Notes under the pieces: generated by a model
Database searches by the model: none
What the model was told of the DNA's origin: nothing
The model's input: only the letters and a program-made list of their open reading frames with translations
Shown: in pieces, positions 33,196-40,542 of the stretch
Position numbering within the stretch: the first letter of the stretch is position 1
Layout: every line of letters begins with the position of its first letter
Made by a program: the position numbers and the translations under genes
Source: Natronobacterium haloterrestre
GTDB taxonomy: Archaea > Halobacteriota > Halobacteria > Halobacteriales > Natrialbaceae
Assembly (NCBI RefSeq): GCF_900112205.1
Contig: NZ_FOKW01000001.1
Span: 62,001-126,000 of the forward strand
Length of the DNA stretch: 64,000 bases
Direction of reading: 5' to 3'

Positions 33196-34119
33196 TTACT
33201 CCCCGTCGAGGTAGCCGAGCACGCCACGGACGTTCATCGCAGCCTCGGCGCTGGCCTTTCGCTCGCCCCAGGTGTCGGCCCGCTCGCTGCCGACCGTCTC
33301 CGCGAAGTGGTCGATGACCGCCTCGTCGTCCTCGAGTTCCCGTCGCTTCGACTCGACGGCCTCGACCCACGTCGAGAGGACGTCGCCGTACTCCGCGAGA
33401 GCGTCCTCGAGGTCGTCGCCGACCTCCCGCGGCCCGAAGTGGGTGTACAGCAAGACGTCGGGGTCGATCTCGCCGATCGTCTCCAGGTCCTCGAGACACT
33501 GCTCGAGGTCGAAGTCCGACGGGGGCGAGGTCTCGACGATCTCTTCCGTTCCGGGGAGCCAGATGCCGGCGGCGTCGCCGGTGAAGACCGCGTCGTTCTC
33601 GGGGTCCTCGAAGACGACCTGGTGGAAGGCGTGGCCGGGCGCCTCGTGGACGTGCAGTTCGTGGTCGCCGAGGTCGACGACGTCGCCGCCCTCGATCTCT
33701 CGGATCCGCTCTTCGGGGATCGGTTTCGGCTCCGTGTAGAACTCCCACTGGTCGCCGACGGCGGCTTTCGTCCCCGCGACCAGCCGTCCCGGATCGGCGA
33801 GCAGGCTCGCGCCCGCGGCGTGGACGCAGACGTCGGCGTTCGGACACGCCTCGGCGAGAAAGCCCGCGCCGCCGGCGTGGTCGAGGTGGATGTGTGTCAC
33901 GGCGATCGCTGCCACCTCCTCGCGGTCGATGTCCAGTTCCGCAAGCGCCGCGAGAATCCGCTCGTGGTTGGTCCCGATACCGGTCTCGACGACGGCAGGC
34001 CGCTCCGCGTCGAGCACGTAGGCGGCCCCGTAGCCGTCCGTGTCGTACATGCCGGTGTCGACGTAGTAGAGGTCCGAGCAGTCGCCGGTCGTCACTTCGG
34101 TGAGTTCGCCGCGTTCCAT
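33196..34119 (-). CDS. Metallo-beta-lactamase-fold hydrolase
   Basis: 307 residues. The metal motif is THIHLDHAGGAGFLAEAC, with later APGHAFHQV, FTGDAAGIW and LLYTHFGPRE carrying the remaining ligands. The length and the C-terminal helical extension (ESKRRELEDDEAVIDHFAETV) match the glyoxalase II-like and related MBL hydrolases of haloarchaea. The substrate is unknown. It lies on the same strand as the two acyl-CoA synthetases and downstream of the CDF gene, 50 bases from it; a shared transcript with the CDF gene is possible. Confidence 0.8.
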   Translation of the reverse strand: MERGELTEVTTGDCSDLYYVDTGMYDTDGYGAAYVLDAERPAVVETGIGTNHERILAALAELDIDREEVAAIAVTHIHLDHAGGAGFLAEACPNADVCVHAAGASLLADPGRLVAGTKAAVGDQWEFYTEPKPIPEERIREIEGGDVVDLGDHELHVHEAPGHAFHQVVFEDPENDAVFTGDAAGIWLPGTEEIVETSPPSDFDLEQCLEDLETIGEIDPDVLLYTHFGPREVGDDLEDALAEYGDVLSTWVEAVESKRRELEDDEAVIDHFAETVGSERADTWGERKASAEAAMNVRGVLGYLDGE

Positions 34120-34169
34120 GTCTCCCGCATCGAGCGGCCCCGAGGTAAAACTACACGTCTCGGTCCGCG

Positions 34170-35135
34170 TTACCGGGAGCCAGCCTCGCCGCGGCCGTTC
34201 GCCGACTGCTCGCCCGATCGGCGCTCGTCCCGCCAGCGACCCTCCGGCCGATCCTTCCACTCCCCGATGCCGGAGGGATCGAGATGGACGTGGGCATCGC
34301 CGACGTCCTCGAGGCCCCGCAAGCGCTCGACGAGTTCCGACTCGATGTCGTGGGCCTGCCGGAACGGCATTTCGCCGTCGACCTCGACGTGGACCTCGAC
34401 CTCGAGGACGGTGCCATCGTAGAAGACCGTCAGGTCGTGGACGCCCTCCACGTCGGGGTGGTCCCGCAGCGCCCGGGTGATCGCGGCCCGTTTCTCCGAA
34501 CCCGGCGCGGCACCGACGAGATAATCGACGTTCTCGCGGGCGATCTCGACCCCCTGATAGACGACCAGCAGGCTGACGAGTCCGCCGGCGATCGGGTCGA
34601 GCACCGACTGGCCGAGCAACACGCCGACGACCCCGACGAGCGCGGCGAACGTGGTGTAGATGTCGTTCAGGCAGTCGATCGCCAGCGCCTCGAGCGCGGC
34701 CGAGCCGAGGTCGGCGTTGACGCGTTCGGTGTAGCGGTAGACGAGGTACATGTCGACGATCGCGAACGCGAGCACGCCCAGCAGGATCGGACTGGGCTCC
34801 GGCGGATCCGGGACCAGGAGTCCCTGCACGGAGTCGTACAGCAGCGACAGTCCGAGCACGGCGAGGACGGCACCCACGAACAGCGCCGTCAGCGGTTCGA
34901 TCCGGGCGTGACCGTGGGGGTGGGTATCGTCCGGCTCGTCGAAGGCGCTGCGCCCCCAGACGAGGACGACGACGCTCGAGACGAGGTCCGCGACCGAATG
35001 GGCCGCGTCCGCGAGCAGGGCGACGCTGCCGAAGGCGATCCCAGCAGCGCCCTCGGCGAGGATCTTCACCGTGTTTCCGAGGACGTTGACCCACGACGCC
35101 TTCGCGAACGCTCGTCGCCCGTCCTCGTCGGTCAT
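34170..35135 (-). CDS. Cation efflux (CDF) family transporter
   Basis: 321 residues, six predicted membrane helices and a C-terminal cytosolic domain. Metal-binding positions are seen in helix 2 (LLADAAHSVADL, a HxxxD pair) and helix 5 (LAIDCLNDIY, a DxxxD pair). The arrangement HxxxD/DxxxD does not let me assign zinc, manganese or iron. The C-terminal domain (DVEGVHDLTVFYDGTVLEVEV) is the CDF dimerisation domain. The last ~25 residues are an Arg/Glu-rich tail. A 19-bp palindrome overlaps its promoter, which suggests metal-controlled expression. Confidence 0.9.
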   Translation of the reverse strand: MTDEDGRRAFAKASWVNVLGNTVKILAEGAAGIAFGSVALLADAAHSVADLVSSVVVLVWGRSAFDEPDDTHPHGHARIEPLTALFVGAVLAVLGLSLLYDSVQGLLVPDPPEPSPILLGVLAFAIVDMYLVYRYTERVNADLGSAALEALAIDCLNDIYTTFAALVGVVGVLLGQSVLDPIAGGLVSLLVVYQGVEIARENVDYLVGAAPGSEKRAAITRALRDHPDVEGVHDLTVFYDGTVLEVEVHVEVDGEMPFRQAHDIESELVERLRGLEDVGDAHVHLDPSGIGEWKDRPEGRWRDERRSGEQSANGRGEAGSR

Positions 35136-35141
35136 GCCCTG

Positions 35142-35160
35142 GTTTAGAGCCAGTCTAAAC
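35142..35160. promoter_or_regulatory. 19-bp palindromic operator candidate over the CDF promoter
   Basis: GTTTAGA-GCCAG-TCTAAAC is a perfect 7-base inverted repeat with a 5-base spacer. It starts 7 bases upstream of the CDF ATG on the minus strand. AAGTTTAGA, the best TATA-like box for the gene, lies within its outer arm, so a bound repressor would occlude the promoter. The form resembles metal-responsive sites of DtxR/SirR or ArsR type regulators. Confidence 0.55.
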
Positions 35161-35302
35161 TTGAGCTTTTTCCTTCCCGAGCGCGGACGAGACGGATCGA
35201 CGGTTTCGCAACGCTCATACAGTTCCTGCAAGAAGCGCGCCGTAACCGAATGGACGACTCGACACGACGTGGGAAACCGACGACTCGGTCCGAACGGCGA
35301 CC

Positions 35303-35719
35303 ATGACAGGTGACCATCCGCTCGTTCGACTCGAGACGCTCGCGCTGGTCGCCATCGGCGGGTTCGCCGGTTCGAACCTCCGGTTTTTAGCGACGGACCT
35401 GCTCGCGGACGTGCCGGGGGTCTTGCTTGTCAACGCCGTCGGCAGCGCCGCGCTCGCCTTTCTCGTCTACGAGGCGGAGTACGCTGGTCTGGTCGGCCGA
35501 CGGTCGCGGGTCGTCTTCACGACGGGATTTCTCTCCTCGCTGACGACCTACTCGACGTTCGCGGTCCAGACCGCGCTCGCCGGCGATCCGCTGCTCGTCG
35601 CGGGGGTCGTCGCCGGGAACTACGGGCTCGGATTCGCGGGCGTCGTCGCCGGTCGGTCGCTCGCGCGTCGGGTCGCCGACGGGGCGGGATCGACCGTCGG
35701 AGGGGGTGAGACGGCGTGA
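35303..35719 (+). CDS. crcB: Fluoride channel protein CrcB, first of a pair
   Basis: 138 residues with four predicted membrane helices. The family marks are VNAVGSAALAFLVY and the TGFLSSLTTYSTFAVQ segment, a form of the GxxTTFSTF motif, which together with the GGFAGSNLRF opening identify CrcB/Fluc. These proteins export fluoride as dimers; in many archaea the two subunits are separate genes, as here. It overlaps the second crcB by 4 bases (GTGA). No fluoride riboswitch was recognised upstream. Confidence 0.88.
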   Translation: MTGDHPLVRLETLALVAIGGFAGSNLRFLATDLLADVPGVLLVNAVGSAALAFLVYEAEYAGLVGRRSRVVFTTGFLSSLTTYSTFAVQTALAGDPLLVAGVVAGNYGLGFAGVVAGRSLARRVADGAGSTVGGGETA

Positions 35720-36129
35720 CGCTCGACGTTCTGACGGTGACTTCGACTATCTCGTTCGCGTTCGACCTCCAGCCCGCCCACCTGGTCGGCACGGGCGGCG
35801 CGATCGGCGCCGTCCTCCGCCACTGGATCTACCTGCAGTTCTCGAGCGAGCGGTTCCCCTGGCCGACGCTCGCGGTGAACGCGATCGGCAGTTTCGTCCT
35901 CGGGTTCGTGGTCTTCGCCGGCGTCGGCGAGTCGACGGCCCAGTTGGTGGGGATCGGCATCTGCGGCTCGTTCACGACGTTCTCCTCGTTTTCGGTCGAA
36001 ACCGTGCAACTGTACGAGCGGGGGGATCGGTTGCGGGCGGTCGTCAACGCCGCGGCGAACCTCCTGCTCTCGCTCGCGGCGATCGGTCTCGCGTGGGTGA
36101 TCGTCGCCCGGGGGCCGCTCGCGCTCTGA
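35716..36129 (+). CDS. crcB: Fluoride channel protein CrcB, second of a pair
   Basis: 137 residues starting at GTG 35716 inside the first crcB stop. The canonical motifs are stronger here: GGAIGAVLRHWIY, VNAIGSFVLGFVVF and GICGSFTTFSSFSVETV. The first ~20 residues extend beyond the usual start. With the first protein it is expected to form an asymmetric channel. Confidence 0.88.
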   Translation: MTLDVLTVTSTISFAFDLQPAHLVGTGGAIGAVLRHWIYLQFSSERFPWPTLAVNAIGSFVLGFVVFAGVGESTAQLVGIGICGSFTTFSSFSVETVQLYERGDRLRAVVNAAANLLLSLAAIGLAWVIVARGPLAL

Positions 36130-36301
36130 GGTTTCCGGTCGTCGCCGCTGCCCTCCGCCCTTCGCTGCCCGGGGTCGCTCGAGTGTCCCGTGCGGTTGCG
36201 ATAGGACGTGTTCTTCCGGAACTGCGGGCCCGAATGGGTCGAGTTCGACGTCACGCCCGTGCGGGAACCACGATCCGATTCGAACCGGGCACCGACTGCC
36301 G

Positions 36302-37873
36302 CTAGCGGTCGAACCGTTTCCCCGTCACCGACCGTCGTTGTCGCTTCGTTTCGGCGAACGAGTCGATCTCCGCGGCGATGCGCTCGACGAGGGCCGACTG
36401 TCGCTCGGTCGCCGACTCGATCGCGTTCGTTCGGTCGGAAACGTCGCGGGAGTCCTCGAGTGCGCCGTCGATCATGGTCGCGACCTCTTCGGTGCTCGCC
36501 GCCTGATCGTCCGTCGCGTCGGCGACCTGCTCGGTGCCGTCGTTTGCCTCCTCGATCGTCGTCTCGATCCGGCGCAGTCCGTCGACCGTTTCGGCGACGT
36601 CGTCGACCGCCTCCGCCACCGCCTCGGTCGCCGTCTCGAGCGTGCTGACGGTTTCTTCCGTGTCCGTCTGGATCCGATCGACGAGCGACTCGATGGTCGA
36701 TGCCTCCTCCTGTGACTCCTCGGCCAGGGACTTCACCTCGTTGGCGACGACGGCGAAGCCGTCCCCCTCGGTCCCGGCGTGTGCGGCCTCGATCGAGGCG
36801 TTCAGCGCGAGTAGGTTCGTCTGATCCGCGATCTGATTGATGACGTCGACGATCTCGTCGATCCGTTCGACGCTCTCCCGGAGCTCTTCGACGTCGTCGG
36901 TCGCGTCGTCGGTCACCGACTCGACCCGCTCCATCTCCCGGATCGCCCCCTCGGCCGTTTCCGTGGCCCGGGTGGCGGTCCGTTCGGCCTCTTCGGTCGT
37001 CGCGCTGACTTCCTCCGCCGTGGATGCGATCTCCTCGACGGTCGCCGAGAGGTCGGAAACCTCGGCCGCGGTCTCCTCCATCGCGGCCGTCTGCTCGTCG
37101 GTCACTGACTGAATGTCTTCCGCCTGGGTCGCCACGTTCTCCGTGATCTCCTCGAGTTCCTCGACGGCGTCCGTGACCCGTTCGGCTACCGCTCGCTGCT
37201 CCTCGAGCGATTCGATGCGCTCGCTGTAGGAGTGGAGGTAGGTATCGTTGACCACCTGCATGTCGAGGTTCGTCCCCCGGATCACTGCGGCCGCGTCCGC
37301 GAAGCCGTCGTCGATCGCATCGGCGACCGCGGTCCGGGCGTCTTCGAGTTCGTCTGCGTCGTCGCTCGCCGCCTCGGCCTCCTCGAGCGCGGTCATCGCC
37401 TCGCGTTTCGTCGCCTCCCTGATCTCCGAGAGGAATATCGCGTTGAGGTTCGCGAACATCCCGCCGAAGTAGTGCAGCGGCATCTCGAGCCGATCGTGTA
37501 ATCGGCCGATCCGCGTTCGATGGGTGAAATACCGCCTGTCGTAACTGCCACCCGTAAGCGTCTCGAGGTACCCCGACACGATCTGGCGCAGTTGCCGATC
37601 GTTCCTGGGGGATCGATCGAGCACCTCCCGCGTCCGTCGGTGTTCCGTGATCGGCTCGAGAAAGGCGGTCACGAGGTCTTCCCGTCGGTCGTCGACGACG
37701 TCGTTCAGTGCGGTCAGCCGTCTTTCGTCCTCCGCGTCGAAGTCGATGAACTCCTTTCGCCACTCGATGTTCGACTCCGTCAATCCGATCTCGTCGGCGA
37801 GTTCGTTGGCGTCGTACGCCATCCCGATCGATTCCCCGTCTGCCACTGACTCCCCCGGCGGTGGCGTCTGCAT
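36302..37873 (-). CDS. Soluble chemoreceptor with globin-coupled sensor (HemAT-like)
   Basis: 523 residues and no membrane helices. Residues ~20-200 are a protoglobin-type sensor: TRIGRLHDRLEMPLHYFGGM contains the proximal heme His126 at the position of His123 in Bacillus HemAT. The remainder is a methyl-accepting domain with the conserved hairpin tip (NQIADQTNLLALNASIEAAHAGT, in part, and VVANEVKSLAEES). It should sense oxygen and signal through CheW/CheA to the archaellum. CGCTTATTCC about 25-30 bases before the ATG at 37873 supports that start and argues against the longer upstream frame. No other chemotaxis gene is next to it. Confidence 0.88.
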   Translation of the reverse strand: MQTPPPGESVADGESIGMAYDANELADEIGLTESNIEWRKEFIDFDAEDERRLTALNDVVDDRREDLVTAFLEPITEHRRTREVLDRSPRNDRQLRQIVSGYLETLTGGSYDRRYFTHRTRIGRLHDRLEMPLHYFGGMFANLNAIFLSEIREATKREAMTALEEAEAASDDADELEDARTAVADAIDDGFADAAAVIRGTNLDMQVVNDTYLHSYSERIESLEEQRAVAERVTDAVEELEEITENVATQAEDIQSVTDEQTAAMEETAAEVSDLSATVEEIASTAEEVSATTEEAERTATRATETAEGAIREMERVESVTDDATDDVEELRESVERIDEIVDVINQIADQTNLLALNASIEAAHAGTEGDGFAVVANEVKSLAEESQEEASTIESLVDRIQTDTEETVSTLETATEAVAEAVDDVAETVDGLRRIETTIEEANDGTEQVADATDDQAASTEEVATMIDGALEDSRDVSDRTNAIESATERQSALVERIAAEIDSFAETKRQRRSVTGKRFDR

Positions 37874-38204
37874 AGTAAAGATGTCGAGGAAAGCGGAATA
37901 AGCGTAGTGGCCTCGTGAGAGAAATCTGTCGGGTACGGACGGTCTCACGCCCGGAACCCTCAAATGTGGGGTCGGTCCCGTCGCGGCCGCAACCGCTCGG
38001 CGACGGTGGCGATAACGGCGGCCGCTCCATCGAGATCCGAAACGCCCACGTTCGACACCGGGCGCTCGCTTCTCTTTTCATCGCCCAACGGACCGGTTCG
38101 GCTCGGAGTCCGGTTCCGATTCCGGGAAGTCGCGGCGTCACACACCCCGCGGAAACCCGCCGGATCCCCGATACGTTTAACAGGTAACTGAGTGATGCAC
38201 TGGT
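37874..38204. other. Intergenic region between divergent HemAT and MgtE-half genes
   Basis: 331 bases. At the left end is the HemAT TATA box (about 37896-37904, minus strand). At the right end ATACGTTTAAC near 38170-38180 is the TATA box for the MgtE pair. No gene or strong palindrome is seen in the middle. Confidence 0.45.
38171..38180 (+). promoter_or_regulatory. TATA box of the second MgtE-half pair
   Basis: TACGTTTAAC lies about 28 bases before the ATG at 38205 and fits leaderless expression. The palindrome that precedes the first pair is not found here, so the two pairs may be controlled differently. Confidence 0.5.
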
Positions 38205-38774
38205 ATGAGCGTTCGGGGCGACTTCTGGTCGATCTATCGCGAGGCGCTCCCGATCCTGCTGGTCGCGCTCGGCGGGGGGCTGTTCGCCGGACTCGTGCTC
38301 GAGGACATCCTCGAGAACGTCGAGCGGTTCCCGGGATTGCTCGTGATGGTGCCGGTCTTTCTCGCGACGCGGGGCAACGTCTACGGGGCGCTCGGCGGGC
38401 GCATCTCGAGCGGGCTCCACCAGGGGTTGCTGGACCCGCAGTTCGAACGGAACGACCGGCTCGTCAACGCCGTGCTCGCCTCGCTCGTCAACGGGATCGG
38501 GATCTCGATCGTCATCGGCGTCATCACCTGGGCCGCTCTCCTGGTGCTTGGATGGGAGGTCGCCGCGCTGTCCGAACTGGTCGGGATCATGCTCGTCGCG
38601 GGCACCCTGACCTCGGTCGTCATGATCGTCGGCCTGCTCGGGCTGATCTTCGCCGGGTACAACCGCGGCTACGACCCGGACAACCTCGTCGGACCCATCG
38701 TCACGACGCTCGGTGACATCTTCGGGATGCTGTTCATGCTGTTCTCGATCGGCTTCGTGGAGGTGCTCGCCTGA
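38205..38774 (+). CDS. Half-length MgtE-type cation transporter, first half (copy 2)
   Basis: 189 residues, five predicted helices. It matches the gene at 26090 through its length: VPVFLATRGNVYGALGGRISSGLHQG in pieces, and PDNLVGPIVTTLGDIFG with the metal-site Asp. No N-domain or CBS domains. It abuts the second half (TGATG, shared base), so the pair is cotranslated. It is the second copy of the same two-gene unit in the window. Confidence 0.88.
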   Translation: MSVRGDFWSIYREALPILLVALGGGLFAGLVLEDILENVERFPGLLVMVPVFLATRGNVYGALGGRISSGLHQGLLDPQFERNDRLVNAVLASLVNGIGISIVIGVITWAALLVLGWEVAALSELVGIMLVAGTLTSVVMIVGLLGLIFAGYNRGYDPDNLVGPIVTTLGDIFGMLFMLFSIGFVEVLA

Positions 38775-39364
38775 TGGTCTCCCAGCCCCAGTCCGGGCAG
38801 GGGTCGCTCGGCACCTGGGACTGGACCTCGATCGTCGGCAACATGTTTCCGCTGCTTGTGGCGCTGTCGATCATCGTCCTCTGGGCTGGCATCACCCTCG
38901 AGGGGGCCGAGGAGATGCTCGAGGAGTACGCGATCCTCGCGGTGATGGTGCCGACGATGATCGACATGGGTGGCAACCTCGGCGCGATCCTCTCCTCGCG
39001 GCTCTCGACGCGGTTTCACCTGGGGACGACGGAACTCGATCCGACCGATCGCGTGCTGTGGGCGAACGTGGGCGCGATCCTGGCCCTGGCCGCGACGATC
39101 TTCACGGCGCTTGCGTTCGGCGCGTACGCGCTCGGCGTGCTCGTCGGTTCGCCGCTTCCACTGTCGACGCTGCTCACTATCTCGCTGCTCAGCGGGATGT
39201 CCGTCGCCGTCATCGCGATCGTTTTCAGCTTCGCGGCGACGTACGGCTCCTACCGGTTCGGGATCGACCCCGACGACACGACGATCCCGATCGTCACCAA
39301 CGTCGTCGACGTCTTCGGGATGCTCATCTTCATCGGCGTTTCGGGGCTGGTGCTTGGGTTCTGA
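38774..39364 (+). CDS. Half-length MgtE-type cation transporter, second half (copy 2)
   Basis: 196 residues, five predicted helices. The pore block is DMGGNLGAILSSRLSTRFHL and the final helix keeps DPDDTTIPIVTNVVDVFG. It aligns with the gene at 26659. The short N-terminus is Gln/Gly-rich instead of acidic. Together with its partner it should form the pore. Confidence 0.88.
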   Translation: MVSQPQSGQGSLGTWDWTSIVGNMFPLLVALSIIVLWAGITLEGAEEMLEEYAILAVMVPTMIDMGGNLGAILSSRLSTRFHLGTTELDPTDRVLWANVGAILALAATIFTALAFGAYALGVLVGSPLPLSTLLTISLLSGMSVAVIAIVFSFAATYGSYRFGIDPDDTTIPIVTNVVDVFGMLIFIGVSGLVLGF

Positions 39365-39404
39365 CCATCGCGAAAAATCGGCGACCGCGGGTGGGCTCGC
39401 GATC

Positions 39405-39803
39405 TCAATCGTCCGCCGCCGCTGCCCCCTGCTCGAGGTAGTCGACCATCTCGTCGGTCTCCGATTCGAACTCCTCGAGATCGATCTCGTTGCCGTGCAG
39501 TATCGTCGAGAAGTACCTGGTCGAACTCGCGAGGTTGACCGCCTCCTCGAGTTCGGCCTCGCCGACGTCCGCCAGCCGTGCCTCCTCCTTGTGGAAGTAA
39601 GTGCAGTACGGGCAGCCGATCGCGGCCGCAACGCCGACCCCGATGAGCCCTTTCTCCCGGGCCGAGAGTTCGTTCTCGCCGAACGTGAGATCCCGGAACA
39701 GTCCCCAACTGTGATCGACCGCGGGATCAGCGATCGTCTCCATCCAACTCGGTACCTGTCCGAGCGTTTCCTCGATCTCCTGTCGTGTCTCTTCCGATGC
39801 CAT
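39405..39803 (-). CDS. Carboxymuconolactone-decarboxylase-fold protein (AhpD-like)
   Basis: 132 residues. The AhpD redox motif GCPYCTYFHKEEA has Cys64, Cys67 and His71, so this is an AhpD-type peroxide-defence or disulfide protein rather than the aromatic lactone decarboxylase that gives the fold its name. It is soluble and stands alone, convergent with the MgtE pair. No alkyl hydroperoxide reductase gene is seen nearby. Confidence 0.82.
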   Translation of the reverse strand: MASEETRQEIEETLGQVPSWMETIADPAVDHSWGLFRDLTFGENELSAREKGLIGVGVAAAIGCPYCTYFHKEEARLADVGEAELEEAVNLASSTRYFSTILHGNEIDLEEFESETDEMVDYLEQGAAAADD

Positions 39804-40187
39804 GGTTCAACCCCGCGGGTACGGTACTCGATCCGGCAGTACCTAGCTACCGAGTGACGTTTCGGCAGTCGGTGCCGTCACTGCAGCCCGTGCGGACGAG
39901 TCGAGGGTTGCATTTCATCCCGCGTCCGAAGACGCGGGAATCCCGCCACGGATATCATCTCGGACCCCGAGGGGCGACGGCCACGCTCGACACCCTCCTG
40001 CGGTCTCGCGGCGCTCGAGGATAGCGACGGTCCCGGACCCCGAAGTTGACCTTCCTGCTCTTCGGGACAGACCGCGATCTCGTTGGCCCGTAACAACGTC
40101 TGACCGCCGTCTGCTGGGCGTCTGACGCCGTCTCAGCGACCGATTGTCTGACTGAGATTCAAGTGGCGGCCTGTTGCCGTCGTCGGT
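39804..40187. other. Intergenic region with a hairpin resembling an IS200/IS605-type end
   Basis: 384 bases without a convincing gene. A stable stem-loop CCCGCGTC-CGAA-GACGCGGG lies at 39919-39938. On the minus strand the surrounding reads GGATTCCCGCG...CGCGGGATG, which is the pattern often found at the right end of haloarchaeal IS200/IS605 (TnpB) elements. No transposase part could be recognised on either side. The rest, 39950-40187, shows no gene. Confidence 0.4.
39919..39938. other. Stem-loop, possible solo end of an IS200/IS605-family element
   Basis: Eight-base-pair perfect stem with a CGAA tetraloop. There is no T-run after it on either strand, so it is not a typical archaeal terminator. 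If it is an element end it is a remnant, because no tnpB or tnpA reading frame is next to it. Confidence 0.35.
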
Positions 40188-40274
40188 ATGCCAGTCGACG
40201 CACCAACCCCCGACAGCGACCGACCGTCCCGCACGTTCCCCTCCTCCGACCGGGAGGGGGTGATCGACCGATGA
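40188..40274 (+). CDS. 28-residue small open reading frame coupled to a membrane protein gene
   Basis: Reads MPVDAPTPDSDRPSRTFPSS then DREGVIDR and stop. Its TGA overlaps the ATG of the next gene by 4 bases (ATGA), the same coupling used in other operons here. It is hydrophilic and has no known domain. The coupling favours a real leader or small gene; the lack of a strong promoter box leaves doubt. Confidence 0.4.
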   Translation: MPVDAPTPDSDRPSRTFPSSDREGVIDR

Positions 40275-40501
40275 CGGCGACCACGACGATCGCCGTCTCG
40301 CTCGCGTTGACGCTGCTCGAGGTGGTTCGAGCGTTCCCGCGTCCGAGTTCGGCCCGCGATCGGTTTCGTCTCCGGCCCCGGTTCCAGTACGGCGAGCGGG
40401 CCCGAACGCTCGCGTCGCTCGTCCTCGCGCTGGCGGTCGTGGCCGTCGGCACGGCGGTGTACCTCGAACTCGTCGGCGTGCTGGTGGCGTCGGTCGAGTG
40501 A
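40271..40501 (+). CDS. Small membrane protein, function unknown
   Basis: 76 residues with two hydrophobic stretches: TTTIAVSLALTLLEVV near the start, a basic loop (RPSSARDRFRLRPRFQYGER), and ASLVLALAVVAVGTAVYLEL near the end, so two membrane helices. The start at 40271 gives the first helix directly; the longer in-frame region upstream is Arg/Pro-rich and not typical coding. It converges with the double PhoU/TrkA_C gene, which ends 42 bases away. Confidence 0.6.
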   Translation: MTATTTIAVSLALTLLEVVRAFPRPSSARDRFRLRPRFQYGERARTLASLVLALAVVAVGTAVYLELVGVLVASVE

Positions 40502-40542
40502 GTGTGCGGTCGACCGAACAGGAGGGCGACGAACGCTCCCGA

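Noticed and set aside
35160-35302. Fluoride riboswitch upstream of the crcB pair
   Set aside because: The conserved pseudoknot pattern of the crcB RNA motif was not seen in these bases.
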